DNA of 64,000 nucleotides from Phytophthora colocasiae. Taxonomy: Eukaryota; Oomycota; Peronosporomycetes; Peronosporales; Peronosporaceae. This document shows positions 17,410 to 27,396 of the stretch, in pieces. Each line of letters starts with the position of its first letter. The stretch's first letter is position 1. The notes below the pieces were generated by a model. The model searched no databases, had not been told where the DNA came from, and saw only the letters and a list, made by a program, of their open reading frames with translations. Made by a program: the position numbers and the translations under genes. The stretch spans positions 372,001-436,000 of the forward strand of contig JAGKQI010000058.1 of NCBI GenBank assembly GCA_018806915.1, read 5' to 3'.

Positions 17410-20319
17410 TTAAGCCGTGCTGTTGAAGAAGGTGTGTAGCTTTTTACCGTTGGTTTTGCCCAGCAATTCCGTCAGTTCGTCTAAAGTCTTCAGACTAAGC
17501 TCTGCCAGATTCTGGACACTCGATATCACCTTCCGGAAGTTGTGTTCATTGATGCCCGGCAACTTTTTCAGCACGTCGATAGAGCTGGTGTTGTAGTAGT
17601 TCGATGCCAAGCCTCCCTCGCCACTGTTGGTTTGAGCTGCACTGTCATCTGTCGGTAAGCCGTTTCCTAAAGCAGCTGCAGTTTCCATGTTGGGTTCGTC
17701 TTGGTATTTCTTGACGATCTTGAAGAGATCCACGGTTGCGTGAGGTGATCGGGACCAAAGAATCCGCAATGACGGAAAGTGTAGAATCAGCAGCGTGAGT
17801 TTGGAGACAATATTGGTGGCATTAATATCGGAACCAAGCTCCGATACGTCCTGTAGAGAGAACGCCTTGCCTTGTGTGAACTCAATCAGTAACACTGGAG
17901 TTTTGTAGAAACGCCGCATGCTCTCTGCCTGATTAAACAAGCGTCCAGAGTTTAACGACCCGAAGAGATCGCTGATACTCTTGCGCTCGACACAAATCTC
18001 CGGCGACAATACGTAGTCACCAATTTCCAGCGTCACAGGCAGCACAAACAGGCCTTCTTTATGGAGCATGGATGGCAATGCACTGCGGAACTCCCGGACA
18101 TCGACAACGACCTTAGCACCAGCCCGATGAGACTTGGCCCGGCCACCCGTTCGAGTATCCATGCTGTATTCCACGGTCTGCTGCCGCAGCTTCATGTGCA
18201 GCGGAAGATCATACACATTTGCAGGCATCATCAAGTGCGCTTTCTGATGGATTAGCTTGTCAAATGCACGTTTCTCCCGCTGGATCTCGCTCAGATACGA
18301 CTGCTGCTCCGTGCTTTCATCGTACATCATAAAATACACCTCGAGCGGAGCCGTGTGTGAAGCGTAAAATACCTCCACTTCTCGGATGAATGCCATATCT
18401 GGGTCATACAAGACGATGTAGGAAGGCATTAGGTCCTCCAGAAAAGCAGCAGCACCATAGCCATGCTCTGTTGCTTGTTCATAAGTACACAACACGATGT
18501 TGTCCGCTGGATCTACAACTTCAAGCGAGAGATTCGACGTCCCAGATGGTTGATCTCGACGGCTTGATGCACGAGCTCGACCATCGAAAAACGCCTTCGA
18601 ATTTGTCTCTCGCTCAAATGCCTCTTGAGCAGTAGTAATAGACTCTAATTCTGCTGACGATAAACCGAAGCTCGAAACTTCTGTCGTGTGAACCTGGACA
18701 TCACTGTAGCTTGATTGTGACGAATCCTCTCGAGCACGTTTCTTCGTCTTGGCAGTCTTCTGCTTACTTTTTGATCCAGGTGGAGGCGAAACTTCATCTT
18801 CAGTGTAAAGTTCATCCGTCCGTAGCTTCGTAGCAGCCTCCAGCAGAAGTTTCTGCTCTAGGCTCAGTGACGCCATGTTACCTCCTTTTTGCTTGAGTAT
18901 GGCTTCCTTTTGTAACAAGTAATGACCAAAACGCCGCCGCATCATTTCTTGTGCACCCAAACTCAAGAACTCGCGAAGTTGCGCACAAGTCCGTTCGTCC
19001 TTGACCATCACCAAAACACTCGCTCCACCAGCAACCTGTCGCTTCTTATCTTGCTGCTTTTGCTCATCGTGCACTTCGTCTAGAATTTCTTTGAGCGCGT
19101 CCCACTTAGGGTTTTGTTCAAGCACAAGTTTGAGCTCAGCGTTATCAGTACTAGTGCCAGCGGTCCTGGAGCCTGCACTAGTGGAGGGACCAGGTCTGCG
19201 CAAACTAATGGGCTTCTTGGTCTTGGCGTCCACAATCTGGTACAACCTCTCCTTTGCTGCAGAAAGCAACCGGTCTGCTGCATCTGTAAACAGCCACGGT
19301 GAAGGAAAGCGCTGTTGGCCGTTCATAGTTTGATAGTTCACCAAGAAAGAATAATACGCTATGGCGTCGTAACGTGGGAGATATGCCAGCAATTGACGCA
19401 GCGTCGACAGATCCCCCACCAGTTGTTTGGTCTTTATCGGTAACTTGTGCCACAACGGGTCCAATTGTCGACGAAGGAAATTGCTGAATGACTTGGCCAG
19501 AGCTTTATCCATCGTAAGATCTGCTGCATCTAGCGACTTGGTGCTGCGTTGCAACTCTTTTACTGTTGCTTCTAGTGCCACCAGCAGTGCCTCCTGCATG
19601 ATCTTCATCGACGGCGAGAAAGTCACTTCGATTTCGTAAACTTCCGGTTGATGCTTCTCCAGACACGAATTGATAGCAACGTGGAATCTCGGGTAGAGAT
19701 ACACATTCCGTACGTACAAATGCTTTAGAACTTGTTCCACGCGATTAAATCCCGACGAGAGAGCGACGCTATCGTCACAGAAGCCTTTGATAAATCCTTC
19801 CCGATTGCGTTCACGATACAGTCTGAGGATGAACGCTTCAATTGAAGTCTCCGTCACATGTTGTGCACTGTTTACTAGCAAACCACTGATGTTTCCCGGG
19901 TCAACGTGGTTGGACAGCAGGTCTACCACGAGAATACGGGCCGTCACGAAGAAAACGCCACCTCGTTTGTACATCTGCTGGCGTTCGTTCAGGTTGTTCC
20001 TGGCGTCTACCACTCGCGGCAATAAACGGCGGTCAAGTCCTAGCGCCAGCACCAGACGGCGGAGAGTTGCCGCTTGCTCGTTGGCATTTAAACACAGCAC
20101 AAGGCAGCGAGGTGAACAATAAAGGCGAATGAAGCTCGCTAATATGCGCAATAGGCCCAGGCCGCGACCGAGCACTAACACGCCGTCTTGAGCATATAAT
20201 TCCTCCACGATATCGCGCTCATAAGGCAGCCAACGCGCTGCTAACGACGAAATAACGGCGTTGGAATAGCCATCAGCGCCATCGACTGAGAGATCAACCA
20301 CTTCCACTTGTTGCGCCAT
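17410..20319 (-). CDS. XPF: DNA repair endonuclease XPF (ERCC4/Rad1)
   Basis: A single exon of 969 residues from the ATG at 20319 (MAQQVEVVDLSVD). The N-terminal two thirds is the XPF helicase-like region (starting near LPYERDIVEELY) without working ATPase motifs. A long polar linker with a lysine-rich tract (SKQKTAKTKKRARE) follows. The nuclease core has GDYVLSPEICVERKSISDLF, containing the ERKxxxD active-site signature. The C-terminus is a double helix-hairpin-helix (LKKLPGINEHNFRKV), which pairs with ERCC1. XPF-ERCC1 cuts the 5' side of lesions in nucleotide excision repair and trims crosslink and recombination intermediates. Confidence 0.95.
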   Translation of the reverse strand: MAQQVEVVDLSVDGADGYSNAVISSLAARWLPYERDIVEELYAQDGVLVLGRGLGLLRILASFIRLYCSPRCLVLCLNANEQAATLRRLVLALGLDRRLLPRVVDARNNLNERQQMYKRGGVFFVTARILVVDLLSNHVDPGNISGLLVNSAQHVTETSIEAFILRLYRERNREGFIKGFCDDSVALSSGFNRVEQVLKHLYVRNVYLYPRFHVAINSCLEKHQPEVYEIEVTFSPSMKIMQEALLVALEATVKELQRSTKSLDAADLTMDKALAKSFSNFLRRQLDPLWHKLPIKTKQLVGDLSTLRQLLAYLPRYDAIAYYSFLVNYQTMNGQQRFPSPWLFTDAADRLLSAAKERLYQIVDAKTKKPISLRRPGPSTSAGSRTAGTSTDNAELKLVLEQNPKWDALKEILDEVHDEQKQQDKKRQVAGGASVLVMVKDERTCAQLREFLSLGAQEMMRRRFGHYLLQKEAILKQKGGNMASLSLEQKLLLEAATKLRTDELYTEDEVSPPPGSKSKQKTAKTKKRAREDSSQSSYSDVQVHTTEVSSFGLSSAELESITTAQEAFERETNSKAFFDGRARASSRRDQPSGTSNLSLEVVDPADNIVLCTYEQATEHGYGAAAFLEDLMPSYIVLYDPDMAFIREVEVFYASHTAPLEVYFMMYDESTEQQSYLSEIQREKRAFDKLIHQKAHLMMPANVYDLPLHMKLRQQTVEYSMDTRTGGRAKSHRAGAKVVVDVREFRSALPSMLHKEGLFVLPVTLEIGDYVLSPEICVERKSISDLFGSLNSGRLFNQAESMRRFYKTPVLLIEFTQGKAFSLQDVSELGSDINATNIVSKLTLLILHFPSLRILWSRSPHATVDLFKIVKKYQDEPNMETAAALGNGLPTDDSAAQTNSGEGGLASNYYNTSSIDVLKKLPGINEHNFRKVISSVQNLAELSLKTLDELTELLGKTNGKKLHTFFNSTA

Positions 20320-20384
20320 CCGATACAAAGAACGAATGAAAATATATTGCCATAATAAATAATTGCTGAAATTGAAGTGCTGTA

Positions 20385-21392
20385 TTATGGCTCATTAGCG
20401 TGTATCCGTCTCCTTGCGCGAATGTGGCATTCTTGACAAGGAACCCCAACTAAGTCCCAACTAAATACAGAACCATAGTTATAGCTATATGCCACGCACG
20501 CTGACACCGCACCAATGATACTTCCCGCTAATATATCCGAGTAATGGTGCCAATTGTCAATCGAGCGTGTGATGGCTACCCATGCAGCCACAAAGGAAGG
20601 CATGAAGCAGAGCATTAGCTTCAGCATTTTCCGACCGCCACGTATTGCGGATTCGCTGCGGTTGTTACAATTAAGACGCGATCGCCCGAGGAGATAGAGC
20701 TGTGGGGTAAACAAGAGGTTAGGCGTGAAACTCATACATCCCTCAAGATACGGAACGCACCGTCACGAGCAACATCGTTGACCACGCGAAAGAAGCGTGA
20801 CCCGAGGGAAAACTCTTCCTTCTCACCTGCAGGATCGTTGCACAGATTCGTAACTCCATCCCACAAGACATGATATTGCCAGCCACACATGTCGTAGAAG
20901 CTCGGCCGGAATTGTCCAGTTAAATTCTTAGTGAACTCCGTCAGAAGCTCACTCATACTTGTAGACTGTGCCAATGATAGTAGGAAGTCCCGTGTGTCGT
21001 AAGGAACAAGGCGGGCCATTCGAAACCTCGGAAGCACGTAGTTCATCAGCACATTTACTGCTACTGGAATGGTGACACCAAAGAACACCAAAGCTCCCGT
21101 TGTAACTTGTTCTGAATGCATCTTAGCATTGAGCGTTGGGTCTCTAGACCAGACAATCATTGTCGAGTTAATTCGCACTTCAACATTTGGGATGGGGCGT
21201 TGTTGTACGGGAATGATGGCGAAGAATAGCGTGAGACTGCAATGAGCAGCTGAACTCGAGCACGCGGAACTCACTGAGCTTACGCGCGAAATTAACACGA
21301 GCACCGTATTGTTCGCCCGTTGAAGACATCTCAGGCGAACTCCCCATCATGAGCGTGTACTCGTCCACATTGTCGCCATCGTCGTCGCCCAT
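20385..21392 (-). pseudogene. LPP copy A: PAP2-type lipid phosphate phosphatase, two frameshifts
   Basis: Related to the neighbouring LPP genes throughout. Frame 1 starts at 21392 (MGDDDGDNVDEY) and runs to EFRVLEFSCS. Homology then moves to another frame (LTLFFAIIPVQQRPIPN): about 8 nt are missing near 21250 compared with the other copies. The frame breaks again near 20826, where GAAGGAA is followed directly by GAGTTTTCC and 8 nt present in copy B (GGCCGCAA) are absent, just before the PSGH catalytic motif. The last exon, 20385 to about 20702, is clean and carries TRSIDNWHHYSD. Domain 1 (KNLTGQFRP) is intact. Unless both gaps are sequencing errors, no full enzyme can be made. Confidence 0.8.
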
Positions 21393-21773
21393 TTCGAACC
21401 GAACTTGTATAATCCCGTTTTAGCCAATCATTGAAGACGATGAATCTGTCGATCCAAGATTTGTTATGTAGCTGGATCTGTCACCCTTTGAGGCGCATGC
21501 AATGCATGATGCACTGTATGCTGGGATTCAGCGATAAAGGTGAAATAGCAGTGCTGGTTGCTCGATGAACATTCCCCTCTTTAACAGATTCTACATGTAC
21601 GCAGTTCTACATCTACAGCAGCAATTGAGCCTTCAATCAGAATTGCCGTGTGATTGGTCTGAAAGGTAGCGAGCGACCTATAAACTGTAAACTGCATCAA
21701 GGCATCAAGGCATTCGTTAGAAATTGGTTGTTGGATTAAATCCTGCCTTGGATAGATATGCAGATTCTGGTGC
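21393..21773. other. Spacer between LPP copies A and B
   Basis: About 380 bases between the start of copy A and the stop of copy B, both on the minus strand. It should contain the copy A promoter relic. A short frame here shows no similarity I recognise. Confidence 0.4.
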
Positions 21774-23049
21774 TCATATACCATTATTGTTGGCGCGGTT
21801 GTGGACATTCACAACGTAGTCGTGGTGGGCATTAGTTGGCTTGCTTACATCGCTTTCCAGGTCGGAGCTGAGCGTTGCACTGCTAGCGTATGTGATACCA
21901 CTGCTGTTTGAATTCAGCTTGCCCTATGACCAAAACATTGTTAGCAGATAAGCAAAAATATGAAACCGCGACTGTTCTGCATACCTTACAACTCGCTGCG
22001 TGGAACCCTTGAAGCGGAACACCAGCATGCTGGCTGTGGAAAATTGATGCGTAATTGTAGCTGTACGATAGACAAGCTGAAACAGCGCCGATAATGCTAC
22101 CCGCCAAGATATCAGCGTAGTGGTGCCAATTGTCAATCGTTCGAGTTACACCCACCCACGCAGCCAGAAACGTCGGGATGAAGCAGAGGAAGAGTTTAAG
22201 CGTCTTACGTCCACCCCGCATCATAGTTTCGCTCCGGTTTTCGCAGTTAAGAGACGATCGTCCGAGCAAGTAAAGCTATCCGTGCCATATCATAAAAAAC
22301 AATGTTAGACTCGTTGGAGCTCAAACCAGAAGCACAACCACTACGTACCGTAAGGACAAGCATTGTTGCAAACGCAAAGGACGCGTGTCCCGATGGAAAG
22401 CTCTTGCGGCCTTCCTTCTCACCCGATGCGTTCTGACAAAGATTGGTAACTCCATCCCATACAACGTCGTAGTTCCACTTGCACATGTCGTAGAAGCACG
22501 GGCGGAAACGTCCAGTCATATTCTTGGTGAACTGCGTCAGCAGCGTAGCCATGCTCGTGGACTGCACAATCGTCAAGAAAAAGTCTCTCGTGTCGTGGGG
22601 GATGATACGCACGCGGCGAAACTTTGGCAGCGCATAGTTAATGAACAGGTTGATGATAATTGGCGCTCCGACACCAATGCCGATCAGGGCGATCATGGGT
22701 ACTTGCTGCGCCTTCTCCTTGTTGTTAATCGTTGGGTCTCGCGCCCACACGGATGTCGTTGCGTTCAGTTGCACCTCAATATTCGGAATCTCACCTACAG
22801 AACATCAAACATCTTGCGTAACTATTCAAACCCTGACCTAAAACACAGACGAGCTTGAGCAAGTAACGTACGTTGAGCGACCTGAATTTTCGCGAAGAAG
22901 AGGGCAAACCCATACATAAGTACGGAGATTGCAAACTCAGTCACGCGGTAGTCACGCGCAAGGCGTTCCCATTTGTCGCCGCCGCTGCGAGGGCGAGACT
23001 GGGTCCCTGCCAGAGCCGGTAGCTCCGCCACGGACGTGATTGACTCCAT
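21774..23049 (-). CDS. LPP copy B: intact PAP2-type lipid phosphate phosphatase
   Basis: Four exons: 22872-23049, 22349-22794, 21985-22275 and 21774-21923, all phase-consistent. The three catalytic blocks of the PAP2/LPP superfamily are present: K-x6-RP in KNMTGRFRP, PSGH in SFPSGHASF, and R-x5-H-x3-D in TRTIDNWHHYAD. Several hydrophobic helices flank them, with the N-terminal helix at about EFAISVLMYGFALFFAKI. These enzymes dephosphorylate phosphatidate, lysophosphatidate and related lipids at membranes, active site facing the lumen or outside. The fourth exon adds a Ser-rich cytosolic tail ending ANNNGI. The ATG at 23049 (MESITSVAELPALAG) is the first in frame. Confidence 0.88.
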
Positions 23050-23602
23050 GAAAGGCACGTCACTCGCGTTGCTCGAAGCGGCCCGGAGTCTGCTTGGGTA
23101 ATCCGTCGTGATCACTGCGCCAGCGTAACGCGCGAAGAGAGGGCTACTTCACCGCTTCTTCGCTAGTGGCTCGCCTAATCGACAGACGGACAGCCAGACA
23201 AGAAGAGGGGCCAGACGACACAACGAACAGCGGGGTTAGACTGTGCAAATGCGAGAATGGCAGTGACAGTCTCTTGGATCCTTAAAGACACCAAGATGGG
23301 ATTGATTAAAGTTGTGCGACTGTATAAATCAATCCGTACTAATTACCAGAGGTCATGTTCCTACAAACTATGTGTTATATTCCGATTTGGACCAGCTCAT
23401 CACCACAAAGTAAACTATTTTGAAGGGAGTTGCTATTGAAAATATCTCACCGACGACACACAAAAAAAAGCCTCAAAATACAGCGAACGTAAAAGCTTAA
23501 GTGAAATGCAGCTGGCGCTGGAATCCAGCTACGAAGATCTGGATTGGAGGCCTCGGTGACGACAGCAAACGTTCTAAGGAAGAACTTCCAATCCACTACA
23601 TT
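23050..23602. other. LPP copy B upstream region and left flank of Fanzor element
   Basis: About 550 bases with no supported gene. It should contain the promoter of LPP copy B near 23050-23250. An A-rich tract (cacaaaaaaaagcc) lies at 23459-23475. The left boundary of the transposable element falls somewhere here and could not be placed. Confidence 0.35.
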
Positions 23603-23707
23603 AGAAGACTTGGCCATGCTCGGTGGAAGGAAGCAAAATGCGAAATGACGGCCACAGATAGTCATTTCGCATTTTGCTTCCTTCCACCGAGCATGGCCAA
23701 GTCTTCT
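23603..23707. repeat. Perfect 47-bp inverted repeat with 11-nt spacer
   Basis: The arm at 23603-23649 is the exact reverse complement of 23661-23707; the spacer is GGCCACAGATA. The right arm includes the probable Fanzor start codon (ATG at 23693, MAKSSR), so the left arm is an inverted copy of that start region. Such a perfect 105-nt palindrome implies a recent fold-back duplication, or an element end. Confidence 0.9.
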
Positions 23708-25499
23708 CGTAAAAGCTCTGCTCCAAAACGCCAGCCATCTAAACGCAAGAAGCGGCGGGTCACATCGGAGCTCCTACATCCAAGCGTTTGGTTCAAACAA
23801 GAGATTGCCACGGCACTGTGGATGCCTCAGAGGTCTCCGTCCTGAAACCTCGACGCTCACAAAAGGAGAGAAGCGTGAGATGCGTTCGCTCGAGCCACCG
23901 AAAGAAACGGAAGCGAACCAAGAGACGCGAAAGAAGATGTGCGAGACGAACGCCAGCCTTTATTCGGGATCGCGTACCGGTACCAGAATCTCAACGACTG
24001 CTGTAGCCGCTGCTATCGTCCTGGTTTGACGTCGACAATTTGGCACAGGCTGAACTGCCGTCCACGTGGAGACTGCCCTGTATTTCAGTAGGGCATCGCT
24101 ATCACGAGATGGACGATACGTTAAAGGCATTAGACGTCGAAGACGAAGATTCAGTCAACAGTGTGATAAAGATCCGCCTGTATCCAACTAATGGACAGAA
24201 GGAGAAGCTCGGCCAAATGTTCGCGGCCCAGCGAGCCATCTATTATACAACAAGATGGTGGCTCCCTCGAGCGATGATCGAAAAACAAGGCTAGCATCTC
24301 GCGACAAGGCAGTAAAGATGACGTTGAAAGAGTTCGGCCTAAAATATCGACCTATTGCAACCCTGGAGGCAATCGACAAGTACTTTCGAAACAAGAGAGG
24401 ACTCAAACGCCACAAAGAGGTTAACAACCAAGTTCGTGACTCGGCATACCAAGACTTCATGAAAGCCACCAAGTCGTCTATCGCAGGTTTCTTTGCTGCT
24501 TTAAAGCGTGGTGACAAGACAGAATTTCCAGTCTTGAAGTTCAAGAGCAAGTTCGCTGCTTCGAATTCCATTGAAATCCCTGTCCGAGCGATCAAGGTAG
24601 TGGAGCAAGATGCTCGGACTGCTCTTCGGTTCCATGCTCGTTTTTTTGGGTTCTCCAAGAACGACGGGATTGTAGTGCATGAGGAGCTTCCCCCGCTAAT
24701 GATGTCCGTTCGCTTACAGCGCTTACGAGAAGGAGACTTGTTCCACGACTGCGTACGTTTCAGGAGACAAAGCTGGATCGGGTGTGTGCCATCGACCCCG
24801 GTGTGGTCAACTTTGCAACAGTGTACGACCCCGACGGTCGTACATTCAGCATGAAAGACGCGCACAACGTCCTGAAAAAGAAGTTCGAGGCTATAGACGC
24901 CTTGAAATCTCAGTTGGCACTTAAGGATAACGTGTGCAAGGCTAGACACAAGACGAAAGTGAGATCAAAGAAGAAGAGAGGCAGGAAGAGCCCAAAGGGT
25001 GAAGAGCATCTCCTGCGCTACCGTCTATGCGCTTCACGTCCCGAAAAGAGACTCGTTGCGTGAATGATCTCCACCAGAAGCTGTCGTGCTGGCTGTCCGA
25101 GAACTACAACGTGGTCCTCTTGCCTTCCTTCCAGACTCAAGAGATGGTCGCGAAGCATTTAGAGGAGGTGGCATCAGACGCCACGCCTGCGACTGCTTCG
25201 GAAACGGACAACGCTGCAACCAAAACGAGAAAGATCAGAAGCCCGACTGCAAGAGCGCTTATGGCTCAAGCGCACTTCAAGTTCAAACAGCTACTTAAGT
25301 ATAAGATGAACGCACCGGCGGTCGTGTCATCGACTGTGAAGAAGAGTACACGTCGAAGACGTGTTCGAGCTGTGAAGTGATCAAAGAAAACTTGGGTGGA
25401 TCTCGTGTTTTTCGATGCGGAAGCTGTCATGCTGTTCTGGACCGTGATGTGAGCGCGGCAAAGAATATTCTTCACAAGAACGCAAGTTTGCTGGTCTAG
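23693..25499 (+). pseudogene. Decayed Fanzor (eukaryotic TnpB-like RNA-guided nuclease of a transposon)
   Basis: Consecutive frames carry, in order: a nuclear-localisation-like basic N-terminus (PKRQPSKRKKRR); KIRLYPTNGQKEKLGQMF (24160-24220), the usual Fanzor/TnpB entry motif; an AYQDFMKATKSSIAGFF segment; RFHARFFGF; the RuvC-I block AIDPGVVNFATVYDP (about 24790); LLPSFQTQEM, the RuvC-II area; and at 25320-25499 a zinc ribbon (CSSC...CGSC) plus RuvC-III LDRDVSAAKNIL. Fanzors are nucleases carried by eukaryotic transposons and guided by an RNA from the element's 3' part. Reading moves between frames near 23845, 24030, 24290, 24770, 25050 and 25330. Some shifts could be introns, but several give stops without good splice sites, so I call it inactive. 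Confidence 0.85.
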
Positions 25500-26024
25500 C
25501 TGGCAATTCTTGCTAAATCGGCGATCCTTCGTCGAGGAGTCCTGTCAGATCACTGATGTTAAAGGCCCAAGACTCTTGGCAAGAGACCCAGACACGAAAG
25601 TGTAACTCGTAAGGAGCTGGTCAGTGACCAGCTCAGTGGTCACCGAAAAAAAAACACCTGAAACAGCTTGTCAAGGACAGGCCAGAAACTAAAGATTCTA
25701 CAGAGGATCACTATGTAGAGCGTTTCCATGTAGTAAGATGCTTTCGCTGCATTATGCAGTGTGCATACATTTGAGAGTGAAAGCAATGTCGTTTGATATA
25801 AGCTGGCTCAATGCTGCTGTTTACGGGGTACAACACCCCCACAAGATGTACTCACACCGTAAACTATCCCTAGATTCTCTAGGCTTACCACAGAGAATCT
25901 TACCTTGTCTTCCATCACGGATACGAACGCCGTAGTCTACGGTTCGCCAGCCACTTTTGATGAGCAACTGGTTCGGTTGTTGATTGAAACGACATACTCC
26001 GTAGTAAAATTACTGTTGTCCTCC
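25500..26024. other. Fanzor 3' flank with stem-loops, then LPP copy C 3' flank
   Basis: No gene. At 25573-25585 CTCTTG and CAAGAG face each other, and at 25614-25634 GAGCTGGTCA and TGACCAGCTC form a 10-bp near-perfect palindrome. A run of nine A follows at about 25646. In live Fanzor elements the guide RNA comes from this side, so these may be its remains. The part from 25700 to 26024 shows nothing I can identify. Confidence 0.4.
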
Positions 26025-27287
26025 TCAACTTTTACCAAACTTGCTGGGTCCTCCAGCTTTGACTGGAAATAGGCAAAACAAATACCGTGTCAGCCTTTTT
26101 CCTATCGACTGTTGATGTATCAAAGTTCATACCTATCACGTACCTTTCTTCTTGGTCTCCCACGGTAGCCCTGATAGCTCCCAGCCATATATCGAGCCGT
26201 AATTGTGGCTGTAGGTAATGCATGCAGCCGCAACACCAATTACGCTGCCTGTCACGATGTCACTGTAATGGTGTCGGTTGTCAGTGGAGCGCGTGATGGC
26301 TACCCATGCCGCCCCCAAGCACGGCACGAAGCAAATGAAAAGCTTGAAAGTCCGCATTCCTTCCTGAATGATTGATTTACTTTGTTCACCGCCGATCAGT
26401 CGTGCACGTCCGAGCAGATAAAGCTGACACGTAAGTGAAACAACACGTAATGAGATAGTTTAATGATTCAGAGCCGAGTCGATGTACTGTAACATACCGT
26501 TAGAACTCCCATGACTGACCAAGCGAAAGATGAGTGTCCGGATGGAAAACTCCTGCGCCCTTCATCGTCGCCGTTCTTATCGGTACACAAGTCCGTTATG
26601 CCATCCCACACCACGTCGTAAGTTAGTTCCAGCCGCACATCGCATAGAAGCACGGTCGAAAGCGGCCTGCCATGTTCTTCATGAAATTCACCAGGAACGT
26701 CGACAGCGTTATTGACTGGCCCAAACTTAAGAGGAAGTCCCGAAAATCGTGCGCGATGATGCGAATCTTGATAAATGTGGGGAAGACGTAGTTTATGCTA
26801 AGGTTGATAACGATAGCGATCGCGAGACTAACGATGATAAGCATGTACATTGGAACTGAAAGCAGGATGACGTTAAACACGCCGCTAACACTGAAAACCA
26901 CAGCCAAAATCTTACCTTGCTCTGGTAGTTTTTCTTGGTCAATGTCTGGATCTCGTGCCCAGATGCTGGTGGTGGAGTTCAGACGCATCTCAATCCGGGG
27001 AAGCGCACCTAGCACCAGTTCGTCAGAATCTCACTAAAAACGTATCACTCGCGCCCCCAATACTCACGGTCATGTATTTGCATCCACTTGCCAAGTTTTC
27101 TCGCAATAATGTACAAAATGATGGCAAAAACATATTCGATGACCCGATACTCGCGAAGCAGCCGTTGCCATTTCTTCGCGCTGGGCACAGTTCCTGAGCT
27201 GGCCGCAGTGTCTGCCACCGCGTCGCTACCGTCCACTGCCGGCTGGTAAACGTCGTCTTGGAGACGGAAGACCGCATCGTCGCACAT
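26025..27287 (-). pseudogene. LPP copy C: five-exon PAP2 phosphatase broken by a 5-nt insertion
   Basis: Exons 27068-27287, 26917-27008, 26498-26855, 26144-26423 and 26025-26062 join in phase, and all three catalytic blocks are present (KNMAGRFRP, RSFPSGHSSF, TRSTDNRHHYSD). In exon 3, after MCGWN, the sequence gains about 5 nt (near 26619-26628, an AGTT repeat) compared with copies B and E. This puts a stop directly in frame and shifts the rest. This copy keeps two introns near the N-terminus (at the position before RPIP and at EQ/VPM) that other copies have singly or not at all. Unless the insertion is a sequencing error, the protein would stop before the PSGH motif. Confidence 0.8.
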
Positions 27288-27396
27288 AGTAATAGTGCGG
27301 TCTCAGTTTCGATAAGTATGTCGCAAAGTAGTTTACGCCACAAAATATGTGTTTGTATTGTGCTCCCCATGTAGGAAGCTCTTGCAATAACTAACC

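Noticed and set aside
25740..25930. Possible solo LTR near the Fanzor remnant
   Set aside because: Some short repeated phrases (AGATTCTCTAGG, AGAGAATCTTACC) but no TG...CA ends or target duplication could be fixed by eye.
26619..26628. The 5-nt difference in LPP copy C as a tiny intron
   Set aside because: Far too short for splicing and without GT-AG ends.
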